Below are positions 1 through 11,189 of a stretch of 64,000 nucleotides of DNA, piece by piece (the stretch's first letter is position 1; the number at the start of each line of letters is the position of its first letter). The DNA is from Site-B1 sp963722665 (GTDB taxonomy: Bacteria > Bacteroidota > Bacteroidia > Flavobacteriales > Flavobacteriaceae): assembly GCA_963722665.1 (NCBI GenBank), contig CAVRNW010000013.1, positions 129,210 through 193,209 of the forward strand, in the 5' to 3' direction. The notes under the pieces were generated by a model. The model made no database searches. It was given only the letters and a program-made list of their open reading frames with translations, and had not been told where the DNA came from. The position numbers and the translations under genes were made by a program.

Positions 1-1571
1 CAGGTGAATTACTGTCAGACAAGCTTGAAAACACTAGTGGAAGAGCAGTTTGGGCAAATGACAATAAAACCGTTTTCTACGCATTAAAAGATCCTGTTAC
101 ATTAAGGGAGGATAAAATATTCAAACATATTTTAGGAACCGATCAATCTCAGGACCAAATAGTTTTCCACGAAACCGATGAAACTTTTAGTTGTTTCGTG
201 TACAAATCTAAATCTGATAAATATATCATGATAGGAAGCACTCAGACATTATCATCAGAATATCGATATTTAGATGCCAATAGACCAGATGGATCCTGGA
301 AGATCATCCAGCCACGAGAAAAAGATCTGGAATATAGTGTAGATCATTACTCAGATCATTTTTATATTAGAACAAACCTAAATGCTAAAAATTTCAAGCT
401 TGTTAAAACCCCTGTATCCGCCACCACAAAACAAAATTGGGTTGATGTCATTCCTCATCGTGAAGATGTGTTTTTACAAGATTTTGTGGTCTTCCGAGAT
501 CATTTGGTTTTAGAAGAAAGATTTGATGGTCTAATAACCATTCGTGTAATGAACTGGAATGGCGAAAATGACCATTATATAAAATATAATGATCCGGCTT
601 ATTTGGTTTATACAACAACTAATTTGAATTTCAATACCAATATTCTTAGATACACTTATACTTCTTTAACAACTCCAAATAGCACCATAGAATATAACAT
701 GGATACCAAAGAACATGTCGTGTTAAAAGAAGAAGAAATCCTTGATCCAAATTTTTCAAAAGACAATTATATTTCAGAACGATTATATGCAACTGCAAGA
801 GATGGCGCAAAAGTGCCAATTTCTTTGGTGTACAAAAAAGGAGTTGAAAGAAGTAATTCTTCACCTTTACTTTTATATTCTTACGGTTCTTATGGAAGCA
901 GTACAGAACCTACCTTCAGATCAGACAGACTCAGTTTGCTGGATCGTGGTTTTATATATGCAATTGCTCATATAAGGGGCGGACAAGAAATGGGAAGATA
1001 TTGGTATGAAGATGGAAAACTACTAAAAAAGAAGAATACTTTTTATGATTTCATTGATTGCGGGGAGTTCCTGGTTAATGAGGGATACACAAGCCCTGAG
1101 CACTTGTATGCCATGGGTGGCAGTGCCGGTGGATTGTTGATGGGAGCAATTGTTAACATAAAACCTCAATTATGGAATGGAGTAGTGGCTGCCGTTCCTT
1201 TTGTTGATGTGGTTACTACAATGCTGGATGAAAGCATTCCTTTAACAACCTTTGAGTTTGATGAATGGGGAAATCCTAAGGATAAAGAATATTATGATTA
1301 TATGAAATCTTATTCTCCATATGATAATGTTGTTAAGAAAGACTATCCAAATCTTTTGATCACAACAGGTTACTGGGATAGTCAGGTACAATATTGGGAA
1401 CCTGCCAAATGGATTGCCAAATTACGTGAGCTTAAAACAGATGATAATCTGTTGATCATGGATTGTGATATGGAAGCAGGTCATGGAGGGGCTTCAGGAC
1501 GATTTAAACGTTACAAACGAACCGCTCTATTTTATGCATTTATGATGGATCTTGAAGGGGTTTCAGAATAA
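1..1571 (+). CDS. ptrB: Oligopeptidase B-type serine peptidase (S9A), 5' partial
   Basis: Serine oligopeptidase of family S9A, which cleaves short peptides, in the PtrB subgroup usually after basic residues. The frame is open to the left window edge, so the N-terminal part of the beta-propeller is missing. The GTG at 198 is an internal codon: the codons before it read RAVWANDNKTVFY and FSCFV, which is typical propeller sequence of this family. The C-terminal alpha/beta-hydrolase domain shows the nucleophile motif GGSAGG (about 1115-1132), an acid region at GYWDSQV and the catalytic histidine in AGHGGASGRF. The stop is at 1569. Assignment to ptrB rather than another S9A member rests on the AVWANDNKTVFY and ARDGAKVPISLVYKK segments. 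Confidence 0.9.
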   Translation, partial: GELLSDKLENTSGRAVWANDNKTVFYALKDPVTLREDKIFKHILGTDQSQDQIVFHETDETFSCFVYKSKSDKYIMIGSTQTLSSEYRYLDANRPDGSWKIIQPREKDLEYSVDHYSDHFYIRTNLNAKNFKLVKTPVSATTKQNWVDVIPHREDVFLQDFVVFRDHLVLEERFDGLITIRVMNWNGENDHYIKYNDPAYLVYTTTNLNFNTNILRYTYTSLTTPNSTIEYNMDTKEHVVLKEEEILDPNFSKDNYISERLYATARDGAKVPISLVYKKGVERSNSSPLLLYSYGSYGSSTEPTFRSDRLSLLDRGFIYAIAHIRGGQEMGRYWYEDGKLLKKKNTFYDFIDCGEFLVNEGYTSPEHLYAMGGSAGGLLMGAIVNIKPQLWNGVVAAVPFVDVVTTMLDESIPLTTFEFDEWGNPKDKEYYDYMKSYSPYDNVVKKDYPNLLITTGYWDSQVQYWEPAKWIAKLRELKTDDNLLIMDCDMEAGHGGASGRFKRYKRTALFYAFMMDLEGVSE

Positions 1572-1739
1572 TCCATTAGTCATTTTTATCGCTTTTAAGG
1601 TTTTCCATTATAATGACATATTTTAATATGGAATATTATAGAGAGTGCCTTAATATCAGCACAATAACTGTCGAGAAATTCGAACATGTTTGGGCTCAAA
1701 ATAATTGTTCAATCAACTATCCTGAATTAATCTTAAAAT

Positions 1740-2348
1740 CTAATCAGCTTTATTGAGAGATTCCATTAACATCTCATAATTCTTAATATTTGTATAGAGA
1801 AGGCCTCCAATGTTGACAATAGGATTGGTCAAAGATTCTAAAGATGACACTTCATCTCCAAGATAGGTCATCATTCGTTCCTTAACATCTGGTTTATCAA
1901 TTATATTGATTTTTGTATAGAGGTAATTACTATTATTTAAACCATCTAAAATTGAATCGCAGGTTTTACAATTTTCTGTAACATACACAAGGATCTGCTT
2001 GGGAGGGTCTATCTTTATGGCTTCAAAAGGAGGTTTTAATGATCGTTTAGAAAGGCTGTCATTTACTTCCAGTTCATAAGTATAACTTGGCACCTTTCCG
2101 CGTTCTATTATTAATGATTTTAATAAGACCTTTGAAGCAGCCGGCACCCTGACAAACCTGGGTTTTGCACTGCTTTGTCTAACATTTGTTCCTGTAATGT
2201 CAATTTTTACATCATAATCTGTTTCAGACTGGTTAAGGGCATATACAGACAGCCGGTTTTTCTTGGTTTCATCAATTATATTTATTGGAGAAGTTTGCCC
2301 ATAGGCATTTCCAATAACAAAAAAGAATAAGATAATTTTTTTTATCAT
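1740..2348 (-). CDS. Secreted protein with C-terminal glutaredoxin/thioredoxin-like domain
   Basis: A 202-residue protein with an N-terminal signal peptide (MIKKIILFFFVIGNAYG, cleavage likely before Q18). Residues about 30-110 look like a beta-sandwich without a recognised family. The last 90 residues resemble a glutaredoxin fold: a strand ILVYVTENC, a redox-type CKTC motif near residue 125, then a segment TNPIVNIGGLLY where the cis-proline loop would sit. A periplasmic or surface thiol role is inferred, and no partner is evident. It stands alone on the minus strand, divergent from pfkB with a 99-base gap. I do not recognise an exact family. Confidence 0.7.
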   Translation of the reverse strand: MIKKIILFFFVIGNAYGQTSPINIIDETKKNRLSVYALNQSETDYDVKIDITGTNVRQSSAKPRFVRVPAASKVLLKSLIIERGKVPSYTYELEVNDSLSKRSLKPPFEAIKIDPPKQILVYVTENCKTCDSILDGLNNSNYLYTKINIIDKPDVKERMMTYLGDEVSSLESLTNPIVNIGGLLYTNIKNYEMLMESLNKAD

Positions 2349-2447
2349 GAGTTTTAGTTAAAGTCAGAAAATGAATACAAGGATTAAAGTTAATGAAAAA
2401 CTTTAAATCAAGAACAATTCCTTATTTTTAATAAATTAAATTTTTCA

Positions 2448-3371
2448 ATGAATATAATTACATTAACAGTAAATCCGGCTTTAGACAAAAGTGCAAAAGT
2501 AGATGGATTAATAGCTGAGCAAAAACTAAAATGTCACTCCATTGAATTTCAAGCTGGTGGTGGTGGAATCAATATTTCAAGAGTTTTAACCAGGCTAAAA
2601 ATTGAATCTGATTGTGTTTTTACATCAGGAGGAGACAATGGCAAGTATTTAGAAAAGATGTTACTTCAAGAAAAAGTTAAGATTTCCCCATTACCTGTAG
2701 AGGAATGGACCAGAGAAAATTTATCCATTGTCGATACCCAGACTGCTAAGCAATACAGATTTGGCATGCCGGGGAAACCTGTTTCTAAATCTGAAATTGA
2801 TCTGATTACAAATACAATTCTTAAGAAAATAGGCAAAAACGATATACTTGCTTTAAGTGGCAGTTTAACTCCAAATATGCCTTTGGATTACTATGCCCAT
2901 ATTATTAAGTTAGTTGCAGATAAAAAAGTAAAAGTCATATTGGATACATCCGGACCTGCCTTAGTGCATACACTCAAACAACCTTTGTTCTTAATAAAAC
3001 CAAACCAGAAGGAATTAGCAATATTAGCCAAAAAAGATTTTCTGTCAACCAAGGAACAAGAGACCTTCGCCATGGAATTGGTTAACAGTAACAGAGTAAA
3101 ATACGTTGTCGTTTCAATGGGGCCCAGAGGGGCCTTTATAGCTTCAAAAGAAGGTATCTTTTATCAATCAACCCCTTCAATTCCTGTAAAAAGCACTATT
3201 GGCGCTGGCGATAGTATGGTTGCAGGATTGATCTATGGCATTAGACATGAATATTCTCAACAAAGAATGTTGAAATTTGGTGTGGCATGCGGTGTTGCGA
3301 CCACTATGAGTGAAGGCACAAATCTTGGGTCTCCAGATAAAATTCAACATGTTATGGAGTTATTGAATTAA
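2448..3371 (+). CDS. pfkB: 6-phosphofructokinase, PfkB type
   Basis: Ribokinase/PfkB-family sugar kinase of 307 residues, the usual length. It most likely phosphorylates fructose 6-phosphate to fructose 1,6-bisphosphate in the cytoplasm. The first signature AGGGGINISRVL (residues about 37-48) matches the PfkB subgroup, and WTRENLSI and KPNQKELA are also closely PfkB-like. The C-terminal ATP/anion-hole motif is TIGAGDSMVAG, with the catalytic aspartate of GAGD. Tagatose-6-phosphate or 1-phosphofructokinase activity cannot be excluded from sequence alone, but the whole-length resemblance is to E. coli PfkB. The gene is monocistronic and convergent with the broken CCC transporter gene. Confidence 0.9.
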   Translation: MNIITLTVNPALDKSAKVDGLIAEQKLKCHSIEFQAGGGGINISRVLTRLKIESDCVFTSGGDNGKYLEKMLLQEKVKISPLPVEEWTRENLSIVDTQTAKQYRFGMPGKPVSKSEIDLITNTILKKIGKNDILALSGSLTPNMPLDYYAHIIKLVADKKVKVILDTSGPALVHTLKQPLFLIKPNQKELAILAKKDFLSTKEQETFAMELVNSNRVKYVVVSMGPRGAFIASKEGIFYQSTPSIPVKSTIGAGDSMVAGLIYGIRHEYSQQRMLKFGVACGVATTMSEGTNLGSPDKIQHVMELLN

Positions 3372-3403
3372 AATTTCAAATTATTTTAATATTACCGGGT
3401 ATA

Positions 3404-5624
3404 TTACTTTATTAATTTTGTTTTTAAGGTGTTAACAAAAAGGATATTACCTAATTTATCATATCCTTCAAATAATTTAATTCTATTTTCAGATTTTACG
3501 ACACTTTCATGAAATCCAATTAAAGTAAGGTCGGCATCGGCAGAATATTCATTAATTAGATCTATTTTATTTTTAGATACATCAAGTGGCAATACATAAA
3601 TGTTATTAGAAGAAATTGGCAATCTGCCGGTTGAGGCAAGCTGAATTAAATTCTCATGCTCCATATGCAATTTTTCAGCCGGAAAAGCCGCAAAGATCTT
3701 TATTTCACCTTTTTTCCATTCAGGATGACCCAGGATTACATAGGATAGTAAGATCATTAAATTGGCATTTTCAAAATCTTCCTTTCGTATCCAGATATGG
3801 ATATCTTTTTTATAACCAAATCCTCTGTCAGAACTTGCCAGTATTGCAATATCCAAACCTATGGTCTTAATCAGACTATAATTATCGAATATTTCTGATA
3901 ACCATTCTGTTGTACCTCTTTTATATTCAAAAAGGATCATATTATTTGGCTGTCCCGAAATTCCCGGTTGTTGAATAGCATGAGCTATAGCCGATGTTGT
4001 AGAAGGTGTCACCAGAGTTTCAACAAAAACATTGGACTTGTTCTCTGCGACATTATGTATCAGTTTTTCGAGAATTTCTTCTGCTGATTTTTTAGATTCC
4101 CCGGAGAGATAATCTTTTTCAAAATGCAAATACATTCCAAATCCATAGCTGTGAGATATCCATTTCATCAATTCCAGAGCGTCAAGTCTTTTAAAACTAT
4201 CCTGAGAAAGACAAATCACAGCAGGTCTCCATTCTTCTTCTGTACTTTGCTTTTCTGCCTTTTGAAGGAATACCTGTAACCTTCGGCTCAATTGTTGAAT
4301 GACCCCTTGAAAGATACTGGCCATTCCTGATTTAGTTCCACTTTTTGATGAAATATATAAATAGAGTAAAATCATTAATAAAATTGCAGCCAGTGCGTAG
4401 GGTGTATTTATTTTAAACATAAGATAAATACACATGATAGTCCCTAAAAGGGATAAATACCATTTCGATTTAAACGATGGTCTATAGGAAGGATCAGCCG
4501 CAAAATGCTGCATAAATGATATCAAACAAAGCGATCCATAGGTGACTAAAAAGAACATGGAAATTATTTCGGCAACGGCATTAACATCACCCATTAAAAT
4601 AAAAAAGAAGGCAATGATACTGGTTATAATAGTAGCATTTCTAGGCTCATTGCTTTTTTCTACGCCCTTTGAAACCCATGAATTCATCAATTCTTTAGGA
4701 AAAACCTTATCACCACCAATGGCCTGAAGTGTTCTTGGAGCAACCATAAAAGACCCTAATGCAGATGAGATAGTCGCTGCTGCTAATCCAATTGGAATAA
4801 TAGGTCCCCAAAAAGCATATTTTACTCATTATAAGTTGATCAGAAATAAGATCGCTAGTTGAGGCTGACGAAGCTAATTTATAGGCTATAAATACATAAA
4901 TGATCATTCCTATTATTGTAGCAGATAAAGTCCCCAGAGGTATTGATTTTTTCGGATCCCTTAAATCACCTGACAGTCCAACGCCGGCTGTCATCCCTGT
5001 AAAAGCCGGAAATATGATGGCAAATACATAAAAGAATCCTTTATCGGCACTTATGTTCTTAAAAAGTAGTGACGTATCAAAAGTTTCACCAAATTCAGTA
5101 GAGCCTGCAAAGAAAAAAATAAGAGATATGGCCAGAATCGTAACCACAATATATAAGGCTTTCATACCCAGATCAGCGCCTTTTTTAACCATCAACCAAA
5201 TTAATAGGAGGAGGGCAGGTATACTGAATAATCTATTATCATAAATTTCATATCCAAGATTATTCTCTACCCATGGTTTAATAACTTCAAAAGATTCCGC
5301 AAAGGCAATAACATAAAAAGCCACACTTATCGCCTGTGAAAAATATAAAGCTATACCAATTGCTGCGCCTATATTAATACCAAAGGACCGGGAGATTATA
5401 AAGTATTCCCCACCACCTTCGACCTTTTGGTTAGTTGCAATTTCGGCTAATGCCATGGCTGTAGGAATAGTAACTAAATGACCTATAAAAATAATGAGAA
5501 GAGTGCCCATGAAACCAACTGACCCTACTGCGAATCCAAATCGCAGGAACATAACAGCTCCTAAAATTGTAGAAATTGCTGTTAAAAAAACAGGAAGCGT
5601 AGTAAATTTTGATTTTTGATCCAT
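3404..5624 (-). CDS. CCC/SLC12-type permease (APC superfamily), frameshifted
   Basis: A membrane permease related to cation-chloride cotransporters; prokaryotic members are often annotated as Na-K-Cl cotransporter or amino acid permease. Two frames must be joined: an N-terminal half (5624 to about 4820) and a C-terminal half to 3404. Removing one base near 4817 changes KICFLGT into KIAFWGP and restores about 739 residues. The N-terminus (TTLPVFLTAISTILGAVMFLRFGF) starts the first helix, and about 12 hydrophobic segments precede a soluble C-terminal domain ending FVNTLKTKLIK. It is more divergent than its two paralogues in the window. Whether the frameshift is a sequence error or a real lesion is open; the second frame's own ATG at 4747 is internal. 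Confidence 0.8.
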
Positions 5625-5867
5625 ACTGTATGTCAGGTAGTTTATATGATTAAAGATATCAAATAAATAAAAACAAAAATCATTTTTAAACTATTAACAG
5701 AAGATGACTTAAACTTCCTTGAATATTCTATGATTTATAATGGTATTATAATGCTACATAAACAATATTTTTAAGATTAAATTATAGAGGATTATTTCAA
5801 TTAATTATAAATTTTTTATTGTAAATTTAAAATATTCCAAGTTAGTAAGAGATATACATCTAATTAC

Positions 5868-8445
5868 ATGAAAAACATCACAAAACTATTATTGATTTCT
5901 GCCTTTTTATTATTTATTCAAATTCCTTTTGCACAGGTTACCTATGAAATAGCTTTTCCAAATCCAGGCATCGATTTTGAATTCCCTGTAGAGTTGCAGT
6001 CTCCAAGTGATGGTACCAACAGAATGTTTATTGTAGAACAACCGGGCCGAATAAAAGTTTTGCCGATAGACCCAGCCAGTACATCGAATGATATAAATAT
6101 TTTTCTTGACATAAACGAACAGGTTTTGTTTTCGAATGGGCAAGAAACGGGATTATTAGGATTAGCATTTCATCCTGAATTCAGCAACAATGGTTATTTT
6201 TACGTGTATTATACCACATCCAGTCCTGTATCTGGTATTTCAGTGCGAATGGTATTATCACGGTTTTCCATAGACCCTAATAATAGTAATATGGCCGACC
6301 CTAATAGTGAATTAGTACTCTTCCAATTTGATAAAAACCAAAATAACAGCAACCATAATGGAGGAAAGATAGCTTTTGGCCCTGACGGGTATTTATATAT
6401 TTCTTTTGGTGATGGTGGTGGTGGTAATGATCCGCAAGGGAATGCACAGAATATTAATACTGTTTTCGGAAGTATTTGTCGAATTGATGTAGATATTAAT
6501 GGTGATAATCCTATAGAAACAAATCCGGATCTGCCAGATGGAAATTATGAGATTCCAGTCGATAATCCTTTTGTTGGTATTGACGGATTAGATGAGATCT
6601 ACGCCTATGGTATACGGAATACCTGGAAGTTCTCTTTTGACGATCAAACAGGCAGACTCTGGGGAGCGGATGTCGGTCAAAATGCATTTGAAGAAATTAA
6701 TATCATTCAAAAAGGCAAGAATTACGGATGGAGTCGATTTGAAGCAAATTCAATAGCAAATAGTAGTGTAATAATTAGTGAAACAACGGAATTCCCTGTA
6801 TTCTTTTACGATAGATCGCAGGGAGATGTATCAATATCAGGGGGATACGTTTATCGTGGTTCTGAAATAACCAGTTTGGAACCAAATATAAATTCTAAAT
6901 ATATTTTTGGAGATTATGTTTCCGGGAAGGTTTGGTCACTTGACTACAATCCAACGACAGGGGAAGCATCCAGTGATCTATTATTTGATCTTAATGGACA
7001 ATATATTTCAAGTTTTGGTCTAGACCAAAATGGAGAGATCTATTTTAGTGATTACGGATCCAATGCTTTAATATATAAATTAGTTGACGGACTAACAGGA
7101 TCCTCGGGTACAGTAGTAAACGGTGTTGGAAGCTGGCAAGAATTAGATGTGGATTCATTAAATGGGCAGGTTTTCGCTGTTGCCCCAGCCACAAACGGAA
7201 ATATTTATTTTGGTGGTAGCTTTAATCAAGCGGGTAGCTTTAACAGCTAACAATATTGTTGTCTGGAATGAAACCAACGGATGGAGCAGTTTAGGGACAG
7301 GGTCAAATGGAACGATCAATGCCTTAAAAATTGCACCAAACGGCAATTTGTATGCGGGAGGATCATTTACTGAAATTGGAGGCATTTCTGCCAATAATAT
7401 TGCTATGTGGGACGGCAATAACTGGTCAAGCCTTGGAACCGGGGTAGCAGGGCCTGTACTTGCAATGGAGGTTAAAGATAATGGGTTTGTCTATGTTGGG
7501 GGCGTTTTTGAATCTATTGGTATTATACAGGCTAGAAATATTGGTTATTGGGATGGGACTCAATGGAATGCTTTAACTGATGATCTTACAGCAATAAATG
7601 GAACAAATAACGAAATAAGGTCGCTTCATTTTGATGCAAATGGAATCTTATATACAGGAGGAAATTTTGATGAGGCAGGAGGTAATACAGCAAACAGAAT
7701 AGCTACTTGGGATGGAACAAATTGGAGTACTCTTGGAGACGGAACCAGTGGATTTGTGGAAGCCATAGCATCGACATCAACAGACATATATGTGGGAGGA
7801 AATTTTGCCATTGCCGGAGGTTTAACTGTAAACCGTATAGCCAGGTGGAATACAGCTGACTCTCAATGGTTTCCAATTGAAAACGGAGTCAACAATAATG
7901 TAAATGCCTTAATTCATGATGGTAATTTCTTATATGCAGCAGGTTCATTTGATGTTGCTTTTAGCAGTAGTGAAAACATCATTGTTGATAATATTGCCAG
8001 GTGGTCTACTAGTGGAGGCTGGGAAGCATTGGGATCAAACACTCAGGTAGGTGTTGATATTAAAATTAATGCTATGAGTTTTTTACCTGATAACAATGCT
8101 TTAGATAGTATTTATGTTGGAGGTAATTTCTCCAGAGCCGGATCAATAAATACTAACAATACCGCAATATGGTCTTCGGGTTCTTTGTCCCTTGAGGAAG
8201 AAGAATTCATCAATCTGCAGATCTATACTGAGTTTAGTTCAAAATTGCTATTTGTAAAAGGAACACTGGATCCCGGATCTTCCTTAGAACTTTTTGACAT
8301 ACTTGGACGACTGGTCTTAATTGAAAATTTGGACCATAATAATGTATTAAATACCATAGACGTGTCTACATTGAATACAGGAATATATATTGTTAAAGTT
8401 ATTAAGGACGGTAAAACCTATCCTAAAAAAGTAATTATAAATTAA
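5868..8445 (+). CDS. Secreted PQQ-type sugar dehydrogenase-like protein with propeller repeats and T9SS type A sorting domain, frameshifted
   Basis: The signal peptide ends LFIQIPFAQ. Residues about 25-415 are a glucose/sorbosone dehydrogenase (GSDH) beta-propeller: GLLGLAFHPEFSNNGYFYVYY, the NHNGGKIAFGPDG segment and GIRNTWKFSFD are family landmarks, so a quinone-dependent sugar oxidation at the cell surface is plausible. A one-base excess in the T run at 7239-7241 then breaks the frame; without it FNQAGSLTANNIVVWN follows. The next 330 residues are repeats of the type GGSFTEIGGISANNIAMW, a second propeller. The end (LFDILGRLV to YIVKVIKDGKTYPKKVIIN) is a T9SS type A sorting domain. Restored length is about 858 residues. 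Confidence 0.8.
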
Positions 8446-8454
8446 CAAGCATAG

Positions 8455-10638
8455 TTATTCTTCTAGAAGATCTAAATCAAGCTCATTAAAATTATTAGCC
8501 GCTTTTACTAACAGTGTAGAACCAATAGATTCGAATAAATTATTTGTTTTCAATACAAATTCAGCTTGTTTTTCAATGTTGTAATTCGGTATGCCAACTA
8601 ATGTAAGGTCTGTAGATTTCGATTCCTCCTCGATGATATTATAAAATGGCTTTTGTTCTACGGCATTATTGATGATCTTTATTTCAACGATTACTCTTAG
8701 ATCTTCGACTAACTTTGAAATCTTTGAGTGGATCAATGACATGTCAACATTATTATTATTTACAAACAGGACTCTTATATTAGTGTTATTCCATTTTGGT
8801 GATGCTATTATAAAACGAGCAATATTTAACATCATTTCAGCGTTTTTACTGTCAGTTTCCCGCCACCATAGATCAACAGTACTATAATTGCCGAACTTTG
8901 TTTTTCTATCAAAATCTAAATACAATAAATTATAGTCCAGATGCAGCAAGGTTTGAGTCATTTTAGAGTATTCTTCAGAGTTCTCTAAGCCTTTAGGCCA
9001 GCCCATCATGATGGTATTGGGCTCTACACCAGAAAAACCAAAAGTTGAGGCAATATTGGTTATACCACGATAAATATTATCAACTTTTATTTGTCTTGCA
9101 AAAATCCCTAGCTCCTGAAACATGTCATCTCTTACTACCTGATCTACTTTTTTTAATGGGGGTTTGTTATTTTCTTTATCCAAAATGAGCTTAAAATTGG
9201 TCACAATGCCTGTACGTCCTGAAACAGTTTTGCACAACTCTAATAAATAGGCTTGATGGTCACTTTTACCACTAAACAGTATGATATTTGGATTCCAATT
9301 AGAATTTTCTTCTACTTGAGCGTCAATTTTTTTTAAACCTTTATTGACCACGTTTTCCCAAACACTTTTCCAAACGTCATTAGATTGTAATTTTACTTCC
9401 TTGCGTTGTAAACCAAAATACATAGCAATTATAACAGCTAAAGCAGCTATCATTGCCATCATATCCAACTTAAACATGACTGCAAAACAAGCAATAAAAC
9501 CTATCAAACCAATCCATCGTTTAATTTTAAACGTAGGCTGAAAATCCGGGTTAGCCCAACTTTCTAAAAAATAGGAAATATTTATAAAACCATAGGCAGT
9601 AAGGTAAAACATGGATACCACACGGGCAATAATATCTAATTCTCCAATTAGGATTCCGGCTTCTGCAATAATAAAAGCAATTAATAAGGCATTTACAGGC
9701 TCATTATTTTTTCCTTTTCCTTTACCAAATATCGTGGGAGTTACCTTATCTATGGACATCGCCTGCAAAATTCTAGGGCCTCCAAGAATGCCTCCTAAAG
9801 CTGAAGACAAGGTGGCTCCCCAAATTCCGGCTACAACTGCAGGAGCAAACATTGCTATTTTCATCAATATGTTATAATCAGTTCTTAGCACTTCTGAATT
9901 AATTGTATATGCCATAAAAACAGCAAGTGCAAGATAGACCAGAAGGCCAACACCAATGGCGAATAAAGTACCACGAGGAATAGATCTTTTGGGATCTTCC
10001 AGGTCACCACTCATGGCAATTCCCGCAGTAAAGCCCGTAACTGCAGGAAAAAATACCGCAAAAACAACTTCCATTGGTACCCCATTTTCAGTTGAAAATA
10101 AGCGAACGGTTTCAGGAGCAAATTCTGTAGTTCCAAAAAATATAGAAATCAGTGAAACAGCAATAGCTGCAAGGATAATAAATTGTGTTTTAAGTGCTAC
10201 AGAAGTACTGATCAAAGCTAAAACGGTAAGCGCGATAAGCGCAGCAGTTCCTGTTAACCTTAAATCATTGATTGAAGTACCAAAACCTAAATAGTCATTA
10301 AAACTTTCGGCAAAACCAATTAAATACAAGGCGATAGAGAAAGCAGTTCCAATAAATAATGCTATGCCAATTGAACCACCAATAGGAATTCCCATACTTC
10401 TGGACAATACATAATAAATACCTCCGGCACCAATTTTTTTGTCTGTTGCAACTGAGGACACACTTAGTCCTGTTGAAACCGAAATAACGTGAGCAATTAT
10501 AATAATTACAACAGCTCCAATTAAACCAGCATTACCAACAACCCATCCCAAACGCATGTACATGATGACACCCAAAATGGTTAAAATTGAAGGTGTAAAT
10601 ACACCGGCAAAGGTTCCGAATTTCTTTTTTTTTGGCAT
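8455..10638 (-). CDS. CCC/SLC12-type permease
   Basis: An intact 727-residue transporter. The opening FGTFAGVFTPSILTILGVIM followed by YMRLGWVVGNAGL is the hallmark of cation-chloride cotransporter (SLC12) relatives in the APC superfamily. About 12 transmembrane helices fill residues 15-420, including a GDLEDPKRSIPRGT loop. A soluble C-terminal domain of about 290 residues contains the family landmark GVEPNTIMMGWPKG. It probably moves K+ or Na+ together with Cl-, but substrates of prokaryotic members are poorly established. The gene is convergent with the T9SS cargo gene (9 bases apart). Its upstream region shares a conserved element with the paralogue at 61062-63248. Confidence 0.85.
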   Translation of the reverse strand: MPKKKKFGTFAGVFTPSILTILGVIMYMRLGWVVGNAGLIGAVVIIIIAHVISVSTGLSVSSVATDKKIGAGGIYYVLSRSMGIPIGGSIGIALFIGTAFSIALYLIGFAESFNDYLGFGTSINDLRLTGTAALIALTVLALISTSVALKTQFIILAAIAVSLISIFFGTTEFAPETVRLFSTENGVPMEVVFAVFFPAVTGFTAGIAMSGDLEDPKRSIPRGTLFAIGVGLLVYLALAVFMAYTINSEVLRTDYNILMKIAMFAPAVVAGIWGATLSSALGGILGGPRILQAMSIDKVTPTIFGKGKGKNNEPVNALLIAFIIAEAGILIGELDIIARVVSMFYLTAYGFINISYFLESWANPDFQPTFKIKRWIGLIGFIACFAVMFKLDMMAMIAALAVIIAMYFGLQRKEVKLQSNDVWKSVWENVVNKGLKKIDAQVEENSNWNPNIILFSGKSDHQAYLLELCKTVSGRTGIVTNFKLILDKENNKPPLKKVDQVVRDDMFQELGIFARQIKVDNIYRGITNIASTFGFSGVEPNTIMMGWPKGLENSEEYSKMTQTLLHLDYNLLYLDFDRKTKFGNYSTVDLWWRETDSKNAEMMLNIARFIIASPKWNNTNIRVLFVNNNNVDMSLIHSKISKLVEDLRVIVEIKIINNAVEQKPFYNIIEEESKSTDLTLVGIPNYNIEKQAEFVLKTNNLFESIGSTLLVKAANNFNELDLDLLEE

Positions 10639-10673
10639 TAATGAAGTTTCACTTTTGATGGGACTTCTGACTT

Positions 10674-10696
10674 GTGAATATAACCAATCTTTTTAT
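10674..10696 (-). promoter_or_regulatory. Conserved upstream element of CCC transporter genes
   Basis: The plus-strand string GTGAATATAACCAATCTTTT, 36 bases before this transporter's ATG, recurs exactly 30 bases before the ATG of the paralogue (63278-63299), although the sequence around it is different. Conservation in an otherwise diverged leader suggests a promoter or operator. On the minus strand it contains TATATTCAC, a weak match to TAnnTTTG. Confidence 0.35.
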
Positions 10697-10740
10697 TATA
10701 TACCTGCAGAATGTTTTACAATATTTGGACAAAACAATAC

Positions 10741-10857
10741 AGATACACTATAATCTACCGCATGTGTCCTGTCTCGAGCTCAGTCGCGATGATGGACTTG
10801 TCCTCCAAAACTCAACGAACACAAGTACCGGGAGGGAAGCCTAATGTCTTTGAAACA
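10741..10857. repeat. Dispersed intergenic repeat, copy 1
   Basis: Left module TACACTATAATCTACCGC followed by CCTGTCTCGAGCT, then a CCTCCAAAA segment (compare CCTCTAAAAC in other copies) and the right module GGGAGGGAAGCC with TGTCTTTGAAACAT. It is a degenerate member of the family described in the findings and lies between the CCC transporter and the cold-shock gene. Confidence 0.6.
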
Positions 10858-10918
10858 TATATAAAATTGATTATCAATTATTTAACACATTTTTTTAATA
10901 TCCAGTACTGATTTAGCC

Positions 10919-10926
10919 TACCTTTG
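10919..10926 (+). promoter_or_regulatory. Putative promoter (-7 TACCTTTG) for the first cold-shock gene
   Basis: TACCTTTG matches the Bacteroidota -7 consensus TAnnTTTG exactly. No clear -33 TTTG is visible. Initiation here would give a leader of about 260 bases before the ATG at 11190; long structured leaders are typical of cold-shock mRNAs. The leader (10930-11189) contains no open reading frame I can support. Confidence 0.4.
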
Positions 10927-11189
10927 CAAAAATAATTATTTAGACAGCCATTCTTTTTTTAATTTCTTACAACTTTAATCAATCCTTTGCTTTCTACATT
11001 TTTTAATTGACGTTGTTCAGGCTCAATGGTCCGGATTCGTCACAAAGCTTCAATACAATTATTAAGCAGGTTAAAGATTAACTAACAACAGGTCTCTTAA
11101 CTTAATTGATATACAGTTTTTGAAGTAGTAAAGAGTACGTATTGTATAATAATAATGACCACAAATTTTAAATTAAAAATAAAGAAATA

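Noticed and set aside
198..1571. Start of the oligopeptidase gene at GTG 198
   Set aside because: Codons before 198 continue the family's propeller sequence to the left window edge, so the gene is simply truncated by the window.
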